This document shows, piece by piece, positions 21,114 through 32,275 of a stretch of 64,000 bases of DNA (the first letter of the stretch is position 1; each line of letters opens with the position of its first letter). The translations under genes and the position numbers were made by a program. Location of the stretch: positions 315,411-379,410 of the forward strand of contig VYZB01000274.1 in assembly GCA_013397455.1 (NCBI GenBank), written 5' to 3'. The notes below the pieces were generated by a model, which saw only the letters and a program-made list of their open reading frames with translations, did not search any database and was not told the origin of the DNA. Origin of the DNA: Crotophaga sulcirostris (lineage: Eukaryota > Chordata > Aves > Cuculiformes > Crotophagidae).

Positions 21114-23620
21114 CTAAAGCATATGCAGACACCATTTTAAGTGTTTTAAGTGAATTTAAGTTTAAGAGAATAGATTGGGGATGTTGTTGAATACCTGCAT
21201 CATTAATTGCATTCCTAGGCATGATGAACAACTCACTTAATTTATAACTAAACTACCTGGGAAAGCTCTCCTACAAATCTTAGCTATTGTAAATGAAAAC
21301 TCTTCAGGAAAGATACTCTTTTTACTTACGAGAAAAAGAAGTGAGAGAACACCATTCCTTTTTCAGTTACCTTTGCCTCATAAATTAATGAATACAGGTT
21401 AATTCTAAGCTGAACTCACCAGATCTGTACTCTGCTTCCTAGAGAAACATATGTATTAAAATGGAACAGTGGAAATTATGTATGAACTGTCCTTCCAAGA
21501 AAAATCATATCATCTCGGTATGATGTAGCTTATATAAAAGAGGCTACTGAAGTGCTGTCAACGGCTTTCAAGCACTCTGAAATGAACCAATCTGGATTTG
21601 AAAATGCACATTTGGCATTGCTAAATTACTGGTGCCCACTTCAGAATGAAGAAAGTGACACAGTGAAAGATGATTGCCCTAGGACAGTCAGTTTAAATTC
21701 TTACAAAAATAAAGTTTTTTAAATATCTGCAAAAGTTATGTTCTTAAAAGTGCAATTTTGACATTGTAGCAGATATCATGAAGTGTGCCAGTTTTGCACT
21801 GCACATTTTGGATTAAGATATTCTGTCTTTTACTATTCCAGATATTCAGAATAAAGTTAGGTATTTCTTTGCATTGGGTGGCAATGTTTGCTAGTAGTTA
21901 TCCTCCCTGTATGTTGAATTCAGCTCCTAGTAAGTTATTATCAAACAGGGTAAAATGACATGGATAAATGAGCAGAAAACTGAGCAGGAAATAAGTGTTG
22001 TAAGGAGAAAAATCCTTTTTAGTGCAAACACCATGACCAGCTGAACTGCACTCTGTTGATAAGAAGGTTGCTATGCATTTTGCAGGAGCAGTAGAAGGAC
22101 CCTACTAAGACTGTGTAAACCTTAGTACAGTGATTCCTTTAAAAACAACTGAGTTAAACTGCTGCTAATATGGTGTAAGTCGGGCATCTATTTTTCAGTA
22201 AAAGGTATTCAGAAAACAGACTATTTAGCTGTTGTAGTATAATACAACACTTCACATCACTTCTGGGAATTGGATGAAAGCAAGTATTGAAAGTATAAAG
22301 GCTATAGCTGTCATTCCAGCCTCAATGAGTAAGACATAAACTTTAAGTAGTGTTCATAGTTTATCAATAGTCAGAGCAGATTAAAAATAACCTTACATTG
22401 ATTTGAAAAGGATAAAGCCACAGCAAGTACGAGTGCTTTCAGAGTTCTGCCCAGTTTCTACCTTTTGTTTTGATGAGTTTTGATGATAACTGATGGAGTT
22501 TCAGCAGTTAAAACTCTGGACTGTGTATGTTCCAAGAACAAATCAGTTTTTGTCCTCACCAAAGCATAAATTTAACAAATTAAATAATATAGTTCTAAGT
22601 GTGGATCTGTATGTGACATCTTTCTCTGACATGGCTTCAAAATTCTCCTTATGCAGTCTATTTGAATAGATTCAGTTTGGAGAAAAATGATAGAGCAAAT
22701 ACTGTCAGAAGGAATTGATCTGTGTTAACTTGGGGCTGAAAAGTACATCTAAAAATGCACACAGGTGTTTGTAAATGGGACAGACACATAAATGTAGATC
22801 CAATTTTTAAAATCTTTTACCACTTAGTCTAGTGTTAGCTAAGTGACACTGTTAACTTCATTAATCAGTGATGTCTACAACTGTTTTAATTAGTCCTTTC
22901 CTCCTACCCCGTGTTTCTTATTTGATGGTGTGCTTGCATGTTAGTATATGTAAATATTATCAAGATAAAGTTTATAGAGAAAGGCAATCTCAAGCACTAA
23001 GGAAAGTTTTATGTGCCCATGAACGTATCTGGTTTTTATCTCTCCTGCACAATCTTCGTAAAAAATTATGCAACTTTTTCTTTACAAGCCTTGCTTGGCT
23101 TATATACTGAAGTCATCACTATGACAATAAATGAAAAACCATTACATGTGTAGTTGGGTCTGTATGCAAACTTTGACAGAATTGTTTAAATGTGGCAAAC
23201 AGCATTAACATATCACAAAATGCCAAAATTGAGGCAAACCAAGTCCTCAAACCGAGTAAGCTAGTAAAGATCTGATGAATCTGGCTTCACGTTGCTTCTA
23301 CAGTGTGACTTGGATATCAGAATGCTGCAGACCAGGTGCTTTGGGAGTAGATGAAGCTATGGAATAATAATGCATTAGATTTCATTTCTGTAGGTAGAAT
23401 AAGAACGGCAGAATTTACACTCTGTTCTCCAGGTTTCACTGTAGAAATGTGTGCCCATGAGGATGAATCAAGACCTTTGTACTTGTCCTGTGCCTGAATG
23501 GTGTTAGAAGTGGTTACCTGAGAGATTTAGTAGCATTTAAACGTATGACTTCACCACTTTATCGAGTTTGTGGCTTACTTTTGTAGCTGATTTGCATGTT
23601 CTATAAGTTTGGTAGTGAAA

Positions 23621-23660
23621 GGACATTAATCAAAACAAATGAGGGGAACCATGTGGGAGA
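23621..23660. repeat. 40-bp direct repeat, copy A
   Basis: It begins GGACATTAATCAAAACAAAT and matches 25029-25068 at 33 of 40 positions without gaps; similarity stops abruptly on both sides. Together with copy B it brackets a 1368-bp unit containing the CR1 and 303 bp beyond the CR1 3' end. It is a candidate target-site duplication. Confidence 0.75.
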
Positions 23661-23963
23661 TACATTTTAACAACACTGTTTTATAACACGAGTAGCTATT
23701 GCTGCTAATCACTCCCATATGATGTATGCAGCACTAACGAAACTCATGCCAGGGACTTCATGGAAAACCCTCCCTTACTCAGTAATTTTAGGACGTAGAT
23801 ATGAGTATTTCACTCCATTGTTTAAGGCAGTAATCTGTAATATGAATATCTGGGAACTGCAAGTGCTGAATACTGCATAGACATATTGGTAATATCTCAG
23901 CAATATATTCCCAGCAGGGCTACTGACAGATCTGCATGGAAAGACAATGTGTACAAATTTCAT
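23661..23963 (-). other. Non-CR1 segment between direct repeat A and the CR1 3' end (possible 3' transduction)
   Basis: These 303 bp are AT-rich unique sequence with no recognised repeat. If the flanking 40-bp repeats are a target duplication, this block entered together with the CR1, downstream of it on the minus strand, as a read-through or transduced sequence would. Confidence 0.4.
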
Positions 23964-25028
23964 AAAATCATAGAATGGTTTGGGTTGGAAGGAACCTTTT
24001 AGATCATCCAGTTTCAACCCCCCGCCATGGGCAGGGACGCCTCTCACCAGACCAGGCTGCTCAAGGCCCCACCCAGCCTGGCCTTGAACACTTCCAGGAA
24101 CGGGGAAACCATGACTTCTCTGGACAACCTGTTCCAGTGCCTCACCACACTCACATCTAAATCTCCCCTATTTCAGCTTTAAATCGTTCCCTCTTGTCCT
24201 TTCCCTGCACTCCCTGATAAAGCTTTCTTGTAGACTCCCTTCAAGTACTGGAATGCTGCTGTAAGGTCACCCTGGAGCCTTCTCTTCTCCAGGCTGAACA
24301 ATGCCAACTCTTTCGGCCTGTCCTCAAAGGTGAGGTGCTCCAGTCCTCTGTTACCTTTGTGATCCTTGTCTGGACTTGTTCTAACAGATCCATGTCCTTC
24401 CTTTCATAAGGACTCCAGACCAGAATGCAGTACTCCAGGTAAGGTCTCATAAGAGCGGAGTAGAGGGGAAGAATGACCTCCCTTAACCTACTGATCACAC
24501 TTCTTTGGATGCAGCCCGGATTATGACTGGCTTTCTGGGCTACAAGTGTACATTGCTGCTTCAGATTCAGCTTCTCACCCACCTCCAAGATCTTCTCTTC
24601 AGGGTTATTCTCAACACATTCTCCACCCAGCCTGTATTTGTGCTTGAGACTGCCCCAGTGCAGGTGCAAGACCTTGCACTTCGCCTTGCTGAACTTCATG
24701 AGGTTTGCACAGGCCCACCTCTCAAGTCTATCAATCAAGGTCCCTTCCTTCCAGCATGCTGACCGCACCATACAACTTGGTGTCATTGGTAAGCTTGCTG
24801 GGAGTGCCCTCGATCCCATTGTTCACGTCTGCGATAAAGATGTTAAACAGCACTGGTCCCAGTACCAACCCCTGTGGAACACCGTTCATTATCAGCCTGT
24901 ATCTGGACATTGAGCCATTGGTGACAACCCTTTGAGTGCAACCATTCAGCCAATTCTTTACCCACCAAGTGCTCCATCCACCAAATCCATCTCTCTCCAA
25001 TTCAGAGACAGGAATGTCGTGCGGGACA
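23964..25028 (-). mobile_element. CR1 LINE, 5'-truncated, with degraded reverse-transcriptase end
   Basis: About 1.06 kb of CR1 in minus orientation (same sense as GRIN3A). The coding remnant keeps VPHDIPVSELERDGFGGW, NGVPQGLVLGPVLFNIFIAD and further reverse-transcriptase C-terminal motifs such as LPLYSALMRPYLEYCILVW. The catalytic FADD box reads LTND, and the frame shifts between the two remnant segments near 24.75-24.82 kb, so it is inactive. The 3' terminus is at 23964 (CCATTCTATGATTTTATG on the minus strand). The 5' truncation point lies in the reverse-transcriptase region and abuts one copy of a 40-bp direct repeat. Confidence 0.95.
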
Positions 25029-25068
25029 GGACATTAACCAAAATAAATAAGGAGAACTATCTGGGAGG
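25029..25068. repeat. 40-bp direct repeat, copy B
   Basis: It begins GGACATTAACCAAAATAAAT and starts exactly where CR1 similarity ends. Mismatches to copy A are mostly transitions (six of seven), as expected of an old duplication decayed by mutation. Confidence 0.75.
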
Positions 25069-27665
25069 TGAAGGGCCACATCCTCAAGTCTGACAGCTGA
25101 ACGGATTTCCTTGATGTTATGTCAACATGCGTGAGCTGATGATCACACCAAGAGGGTATGATAGCTGCATCAGAGCTTTACTAGCATCACTTCAGTTTGA
25201 CCAACAAGTCCAAAGTGCGTCATTTGCTCATTTCAGCTTTGTTTGTTTTTCATGTGCTTTCATTAGGGCTTTAGCATTACTGTCATTCTCCAGGAGAGGT
25301 ATCTTTGTAGTACCTTTAAGAATAATTTAATTAAATGATTTCATTTTCTTTCAAGCTTGGTGGTTTGTTCATTTCAAATCTTTCTTGGAATGTCTACTGG
25401 AGGCAAAAATGGGTAAGCAAATAGCAGGCTGCTGAAATTACCCAAGAAGCAGAGTTAAAGCTGTAAGACTAGTTAAATCTATAATATAATGAGGCTTTGA
25501 AATTTTAATGCCTTGTTCCATCAACAAGGATGGTCCCATGAGTACACAGGAAAAGATCAGAGAATAGGTCTCATCATAAAAGCAACGAAGGATGGGGACA
25601 TGCCAGTATAATTTTCAGGCTTTTGTTCATCGATACCCATATAGATAAAAGCATGCTTTGCTATGGACCTTGTTCTCAACCATTATTCTGCTCTTGGGTG
25701 TCATTTCAGTGTCTGCACAGCCAATATATGAGTGCAGTGTGGACAATGAAAGCTCAGGTGTGAGCTGTGGCAGCTTGTGGGGCTGCTGTTTAAATACACA
25801 CTGCAGCTACAGGAGGCGAAGGTCTGTACCACTGTGCCTTCTTCATCCCCACCCACTGCAGCTCCAAGACTACATATGAAGACAGGTAAGTTCATTCAGA
25901 CAGAAAAATGTCCACGTTAGTAAATACTGAGTTAAGCACCAGATAAAAGTTTTATCTCTGGAAGTGTACCACTTGCCTAAAAGCACTCGTGCAATGGCCA
26001 AGGTTGGTCACAGCTAAGCCAGCTATCGGTGCTTCGCACCTGAGAAATTACTGGTACTACTCAGAGTTAGTAGTTATACTGCTAACTCAAATACATTGCT
26101 ACTGGTCACCAAGCATCTGTCTCACTTACATGCTACAAAAACAGCTGTAGTGATTCAGGACAAAGGCTTATCTAACCTGTTATTTTGTCTTTAATAGGGT
26201 TCACAAGCAGATGCCTAGTGAAAAACAATTGCTAAGTATATGATCCTCTTTTCCACAATATCTGCAATAAGATGAAGGGACAAGAAATTTCATAGATCTG
26301 AAATTGCATATTGTCTCTCAGTATATAACAAAAGTTAACAGCAGTCAGTGTTCATAAAAGAACTAATAGTTTTCTGTAAAAATAATGATGACTAAATATT
26401 TTGCAGAAATACTTTTAAGAGCTTCAAATTTGCTTCCCCCTTTTATTTTTTCCTTTCTTAACCCTCAAAAAGTCTGTAAAACTCCTGTCCTCAAATATTT
26501 GCTACTTTAAGAAGCCTCTTGCTGAGTTCTACTTTTTGGGGAATTTGGTGTGATCTAGTTAAAATACCCAGAAAAATGAGACAAAATTAATATCACAAGT
26601 CAGTGGAGATATTGCAAGCCAGTGGAGTATTTATTCCCAAGTCTTGTTTCGCTCTTTGGAAACTGATTTTTTTCAATCCCTAAGTTGTGGATGAGTGCTG
26701 ACTAAGGAACTGTTAGGGTCTCAAATGGTTGTGTTTTGAGCAGTGCTGTTACCATATTATTTTGAAGACACGTCTCAGATGCTGTTTCAAACAAGTTGCA
26801 AATATACAAAAAGCTTTGAGAACTTTTATCTTAGTTTAATTCAACAAAATCTGTAGGCTGAAAATCAGGTTTAACTGGGGGGAAAACATGCAACAGTCAC
26901 TGGATGTAAACTAGCTGATGAATTCATATACTTTGCAAGGACCTTTTTGTTTGTTTTCAAAAAGAACCATGCAATTTTTCCTCTCTTATGTTAAAACTCA
27001 GAATATTTCTAGACATGAATCCACAAGTGGTTTTGGGAATGACTTCAGGATAGTGATGCGCAGTGCTCTACAGGATTAGTTTTAGCAGAAGCTGAAAGAG
27101 AAGACTCCTGCACCAAGCAATAAAGAGAGCACTTTGTGGTACTGAGAGCTCTCACCAGCAGTGGAGGTCAATGAGCATCTTTTTTATTTCTTTTCCATGG
27201 AAGTATATTAGCAAGGGCTACGCATCTGCTTTTATATTCTCTGATTCCTTTGGCAAGTATTGTAAGTATTCTTATTGTGTTCCATATTCTCTCAGGTACC
27301 TCAAAACCTCAGCGAATTTGACACTAGCTCTGACTTTTCTCTCTTATATACATAAACGTAAATCCAAGATACTTCCAGTGTATAGTCTCTAACCTAGCTT
27401 ATGTTTACTATGTGATCTCTACTGTGGAATAGTGTCTTCTCCTCCAACTGGCTTCTTCCTCTGTGGGAGTTTAAGTTTTGTTATTTGAATGAAAGTTTTG
27501 TTTTAATGAAGTAGGACACAACACTGAAACAAATGTGTGTACTGGGGAGCATTAACAGCATGACAGCTAGGCCACTGAGAATGGTGGTGATGGGGAGGAA
27601 AATTATTTTTCTTGCATACCACAAATATTAGCTATAAAAAAGAAAAAAAAAAGGCAAAAACTTAC

Positions 27666-28270
27666 TTTGACAAATACTGCCCTGAAGTGATATTCCTTTC
27701 ATCTGTGTCCATGCAATTCATAGTGCTTGGAATAAGAGCGAGTTCAGGTTGAACCATAGTGGCTGCTGCTACCGCTCTTGCTACCAGCTCCATTGCATCC
27801 TGTACGTAATGCTCAAAGACTGCATGTGTTGTCTTGCCATGAGCAATGAGACCAAGCGGCAAACCTTCTGTCCTCAGTTCTTCCACGTTCTGTGAATCCC
27901 CAATAATCCAGTGAAGTTCTGGAGGCATCATACCAAACTGAGTGGTTATTCCAAAAATCCTCCGTGTTTTTTCCATGTCACATCCAAACATCACCATGGT
28001 AGATGTTGTATCTTTGATGCCCTCCAGGTGAAAGCGTAAGTAGTTCGTAAGGTCATTAGTTGAAGTGAGGTTTGCTGTGATGTTTATAATGGATCCTAGG
28101 TGGAACTTGGAGCTCTGTTGTGTGAGGAACAGAAAATCTGTGATATTCCATTCCTCCTGGCACAGCATCAGGCTGAAATTATACCAGTTGTTCATCGCAA
28201 GGATCGAGAAAGTGACATCAGCATCAGAACTCAGAGAGCTTTCTAAACTCATCTGCAGGTGAAGGGGATT
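27666..28270 (-). CDS. GRIN3A: GRIN3A exon 2 (second part of amino-terminal domain)
   Basis: The exon encodes 201 full codons plus two bases. It begins directly after acceptor ...AACTACAG as [12 protein letters not shown] (phase 0) and ends TTGTCAAA before donor GTAAG; the split Lys codon is completed by the first base of exon 3. Recognisable GluN3A stretches are [50 protein letters not shown]-like [30 protein letters not shown] and [19 protein letters not shown]. It forms the middle and second lobe of the extracellular bilobed amino-terminal domain, which governs assembly and modulation. Five N-glycosylation sequons are visible (NFS, NIT, NIT, NLT, NIT), as expected of a secreted-side domain. 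There are no frameshifts or internal stops over 605 bp. The ATG within the exon (28252) is an internal Met and not the translation start. Confidence 0.97.
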
Positions 28271-28758
28271 CTGTAGTTAAAAATATGAAAGACAGCTGAT
28301 CAGAAGTATGCTGGACTCAAAGTTAATGAATTTGCTGATTTTTATTAACTCATTTAATTCTAAGTAATCACCTGTCAACCGAGAGAACTGTGTGAGAAAC
28401 AGGGAAACTTACACCCAGCCAGCTTAAATGGACTGTGATTCATGGGTTTCCTTGGCTAGAGTCTGTGTCAAGCTCAGTAGTCACTAATGAGTCTGTTTCC
28501 AAGAACCTGTACTCCTTTCAACACATTTGTCCTTTCAAATTTCTTGGCATTTTCAAGCAAAGATCTGCCTGCTCTCCTAACAGGGATCTTGATGCCCTTA
28601 CTGTACAGGTTCAGTCCTGGGATTAATTTTAAAATTCATTGGATGCTGACATGTTCTTTGGTAAACAATAAGAAAAATAAAGAAAATCCCTTAGCTCTTA
28701 GCTGGGGGCTTTTCTTACAGAGAAACGAACAGTCTAATTAAATAGATCACAGTCTGTA

Positions 28759-28903
28759 ATCAATGCACATCATGTACTGCCAATAAAACAAGAGAAGATT
28801 TATTCTTTGGTAAAGGACAAGTTACTGAATGCACAAGAAGTTAAGATATGTGGACTGTTGATTTCTGAGCTGGAAAACAATAAATAAGCCTTCCATACTA
28901 ATT
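28759..28903. repeat. Dispersed direct repeat, copy 1 (about 145 bp)
   Basis: It shares with 29991-30123 the ordered blocks ATCAATGCACAT, ATGTACTGCCAATAA, TAAAGGACAAGTTACT, AATGCACAAGAAG, GGAAAACA and TACTAATT. It is in the same orientation, 1232 bp apart, and ends about 490 bp upstream of exon 2 in the transcript sense. The family is not recognised. Confidence 0.85.
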
Positions 28904-29990
28904 TTTTTCTGCATCACTGAGGACATAACAAAACTTAAACCATTACACTTTCAACATAATTGTCCTTGGCTTCATCTTTTCCAGAAAATGAAGAGGAATG
29001 TGAGGCTAGTTCATCTGTTCTTTTAAAGGTTTCTTTCCCATTCCTATCACTTGATCCATAAATAATTTTCCCTTACTCTTATCCCTCCCCCTTCCCTGAT
29101 CCCTCTAAAAAGTTAAATTTTATCTACAGATTTTGTACTGAAGAAAAAAGTTAAAGAATCCAAGCAATTTCTGTCATTTTGTTACAAAATCATTCTCTCC
29201 TCTACTGAAACGTTTCTATGAGGCCTTCAGCTAGCACATTATAGACTGTTCCAACTTTGCTTTTAGCTGAGAACTTGACAGTCTTCAATGTAGCTTTGCT
29301 AAAAAAGCTATTTTACTTTACACTAGCATTTGATTCCAGCCATGAGATTGTTCAAAACAAGTGAATTATGATGCCTGTTTCAGTGGATCTTATGGTTTGT
29401 GAGATCTTTGTTGTGTTGTGACCTTACATCAACATTTGTTTGTATTCATGCACCCTCAAATATTACCTTATACTACACCTACCTGAATTCTACCTTTCTA
29501 CTAATTAGGTTTCTAAGGTCGTTTCTTCATTCTTTTAAATTTTCAGTAGTTAACATGTATTATATATAAGAGGTATCGAGCGTTTGGTGTGCTTAAAGTT
29601 GGTATAAAGTGCTGTAAATTTGATTTTGATAGTATTTTGCTGTTCATTATAGGGTCTAGTTTGTATGGGTCTTAGATATGTCATTCTGAATTTGGAAAAA
29701 TATGCTAATAGCTCAATTTTGCATCAGTTTTACTAAAATAAAACCCAGGGCTCTCCAATACAGATGTAAGGAGTGGAATGAGAAAACAAAACCTGAAAAG
29801 CCAAGCATCATTTATAAGTAGTAATCTTTCATTGTGTTAATTTGCAGCTACCTGAACTCATCATCTGTTTTCCAGAACAGATCACTTAAATTCAGAGGTT
29901 GATAAAGAGAATACTGTAGCTGAAGATGCACTCAGCTCTTTTTGTTATCTCTTTTTTTTTGGTTCCTACGGCCTGTTTTCATGGTCCACT

Positions 29991-30123
29991 ATCAATGCAC
30001 ATTATGTACTGCCAATAACACACAAGAGGACTGACTCTTTATAAAGGACAAGTTACTCAATGCACAAGAAGCCAAGCTGTGCAGGATCTGTGAGTTCTAT
30101 GCAGGAAAACATTGCCTACTAAT
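29991..30123. repeat. Dispersed direct repeat, copy 2 (about 133 bp)
   Basis: This is the second copy of the segment at 28759-28903, with small deletions relative to it. I see no clear terminal inverted repeats, poly-A tail or flanking duplication, so it may be a local duplication or two copies of an old interspersed repeat. Confidence 0.85.
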
Positions 30124-31690
30124 TAAAATACATGATTGGAACAGGAAAAAAAAAACCACTGTGCATAATATCTGGGTATGGGAAGGGAAGGCAAACTGAA
30201 TAAATTAGTCTCTGCAAGCTGAATCACAACAAATATTTTCCTGTGGTTATGAGATGATCAGCTAAATTAACTCTAGTTTGTCTCCCACTGCAAATAGAGG
30301 GGACTATTTTCCTTGTATATTCTCTGTCCAAGATCAAGTGAAAGCATGAACACTTTTTACATGGTGACCTGTTTCCAATCAGCAAACCTCTGCAAGTCTA
30401 TTGGCTTCCTTAATTTCAGATAAATTAGTTATCCAGTATACACAGAACATATGCATTTGTAAATGAGAGCACACAACCTGACCAGAGCTATGCGAACAAA
30501 CGTCTTCCATGTATTCAGGAGCATAACGTCTCAAGTATAGTACTGTGGCTATTATGTGTAGGTCTACGTATAAAACCAAAAAATTCTATTGGATGCTGAA
30601 AAATAACTTTGCCCTGATGAGCGACACAAGTCAGCAATAACAGCTGTGTCGTTGAACAAAACAGCCCCAGGAAAACAAACTCGACCATTTGTACTGTTTA
30701 CTTTGTCGCCAGCCTGGTTTTGTCGCACACAAATTAGCTTCCTCATACCATGCACTGGCAGTCTGGGTCCATCCCCACATTTTGGGGACCACTCCCAGTA
30801 GACACTACAGATAAAAGCACAGGAGAACTGGTTCTCCATCTTACCCAGCAGGTTTAGATCTTTGAAGACATATATGTCCTCATGCTGAACGCAGTGCATA
30901 TACACAGTTTTACATATGCAAGACTACTGCTTGTTTAGAGCACAGTTCTTCCAGCACTAAAAGACTTTGAATTGATAAACAATGCATAAGAAGTGAAAAA
31001 TACACCTTAAGGTCACGGGGTCCTGAGTAAACATAGCACCAAGCACACAGTTCAGAGAAAGTGAAACTGCCTCAGGGCCAGAAAACTGGACATAATTGTA
31101 CTCAGCAGTGCAGGTGAAGGCAGTTTACATTTGACCTGGTATTCTCAGGTGCAGGGCTGGACTCTCCTACAGCAGTGCAGCTACAGGTTTCGTCCTCAGG
31201 AGTTATAGCGTTGGTCCCTCCCTTACACGCACTATATTTGGATGTGTCAGTGTGGCCCAACAGACTGTTCTTGTATTGAGATGTTGCTCTTTCACAGAAT
31301 GGAGATGGATTTGGGATGACCTGGCTTGGACTGAGCCCGCGTTTAAAAGCACTTCTTGGTGTGAAACCATGTGTGCTTCATCTGTCACTTTCAAATACCT
31401 CCAGGTGCATTTATGTGAGCACTTATCACCACTGTGATTTATTATTTGCTAAATTTCCTGTTAAAGTGTTTGAAAGGTAAATGTTCAGCCCAGAAAAAGA
31501 TGCAAACACAGTCTCTTTTCCTTATTAAGTGTACCGGGACTACAAACCTTTCTTCAGAATTCTTCTGATACAATACACATAAAATTCCATCACTAAGTGT
31601 TTTTCATATTTTTGTCTTCTGCTCAACTTTCAGCTTATTCTCAGCCTGTAGACATTGGGGAGGAACAGCAGTTAATGTTTGCTCTAATAG

Positions 31691-32275
31691 AATCATGAAT
31701 CATAGAATGTCTTGAGTTGGAAGGGACCCACAAGGATCATCGGGTCCAACTCCTGTCCCTGCATGCGACAACCCCAGCACTCACACCACGTGACTGAAAG
31801 CACTGTCCGAATGTTTCTGGAATATTGTCAGCCTTGGCGCCATGACTGCCTCCCTGGGCAGCTGTGCCAGCGCTCCAACACCCCCTTGGTGAAGAAGCGC
31901 TTCCTAATGTCCAGCCTAAACCTTCTCTGGCACATCTTCCTGCCATTACCTCAGGTCCTGTCATTGGTTGCCAGAGAGAAGAGATCAGTGCCTGCTTCTC
32001 CTCCTCTTGTGAGGAAGCAGAAAAACATGTGATGAGGTCTCCCCTCAGCCTCCTCTTCTCCAGGCTGTACAGACCAAGTGACTTCAGCCACTCCTTACAC
32101 AGCTTCCCCTCTAAACCCTTCACCAATTTTGTGGCTGGACACTCTCCAGTAGTTTTATGTTCTTTTTACAGTGTGGTGCTCAAAACTGCACACAATGCTC
32201 AAGGAGGGGCCACATCATTGCAGAGTAGAGTGGGACAATCCCCCCCCTAAATTGGCTAGTGATGCTGCACTTCGT
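31691..32275 (-). mobile_element. CR1 LINE 3' fragment
   Basis: About 585 bp in minus orientation. On the plus strand it begins AATCATGAATCATAGAATG, then GAGTTGGAAGGGACCCACAA and CCAACTCCTGTCCCTGCA, and includes the reverse-strand coding remnant [17 protein letters not shown] typical of the end of CR1 ORF2. The upstream edge near GGGACAATC...GATGCTGC is approximate. Its 3' sequence (TGTCCCTGCATG...ACAACCCCAGCACTCACACC) belongs to the same subfamily as the split copy at 58.3/59.0 kb. Confidence 0.93.

Noticed and set aside
24241..25000. Open frames on the minus strand resembling a protein gene
   Set aside because: They are the reverse-transcriptase remnant of the CR1 at 23964-25028, frame-shifted and with a mutated catalytic box; not a host gene.
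25658..25879. Signal-peptide-like, Cys-rich frame (LWTLFSTIILLLGVISVSAQ then several Cys)
   Set aside because: It looks like a small secreted peptide but has no ATG (it begins TTG), no splice or promoter context, and ends in Leu/His-rich filler. Best treated as chance.
31737..32250. Overlapping frames of about 130 codons on both strands
   Set aside because: They lie within the CR1 copy at 31691-32275 and are its 3' coding remnant and antisense.
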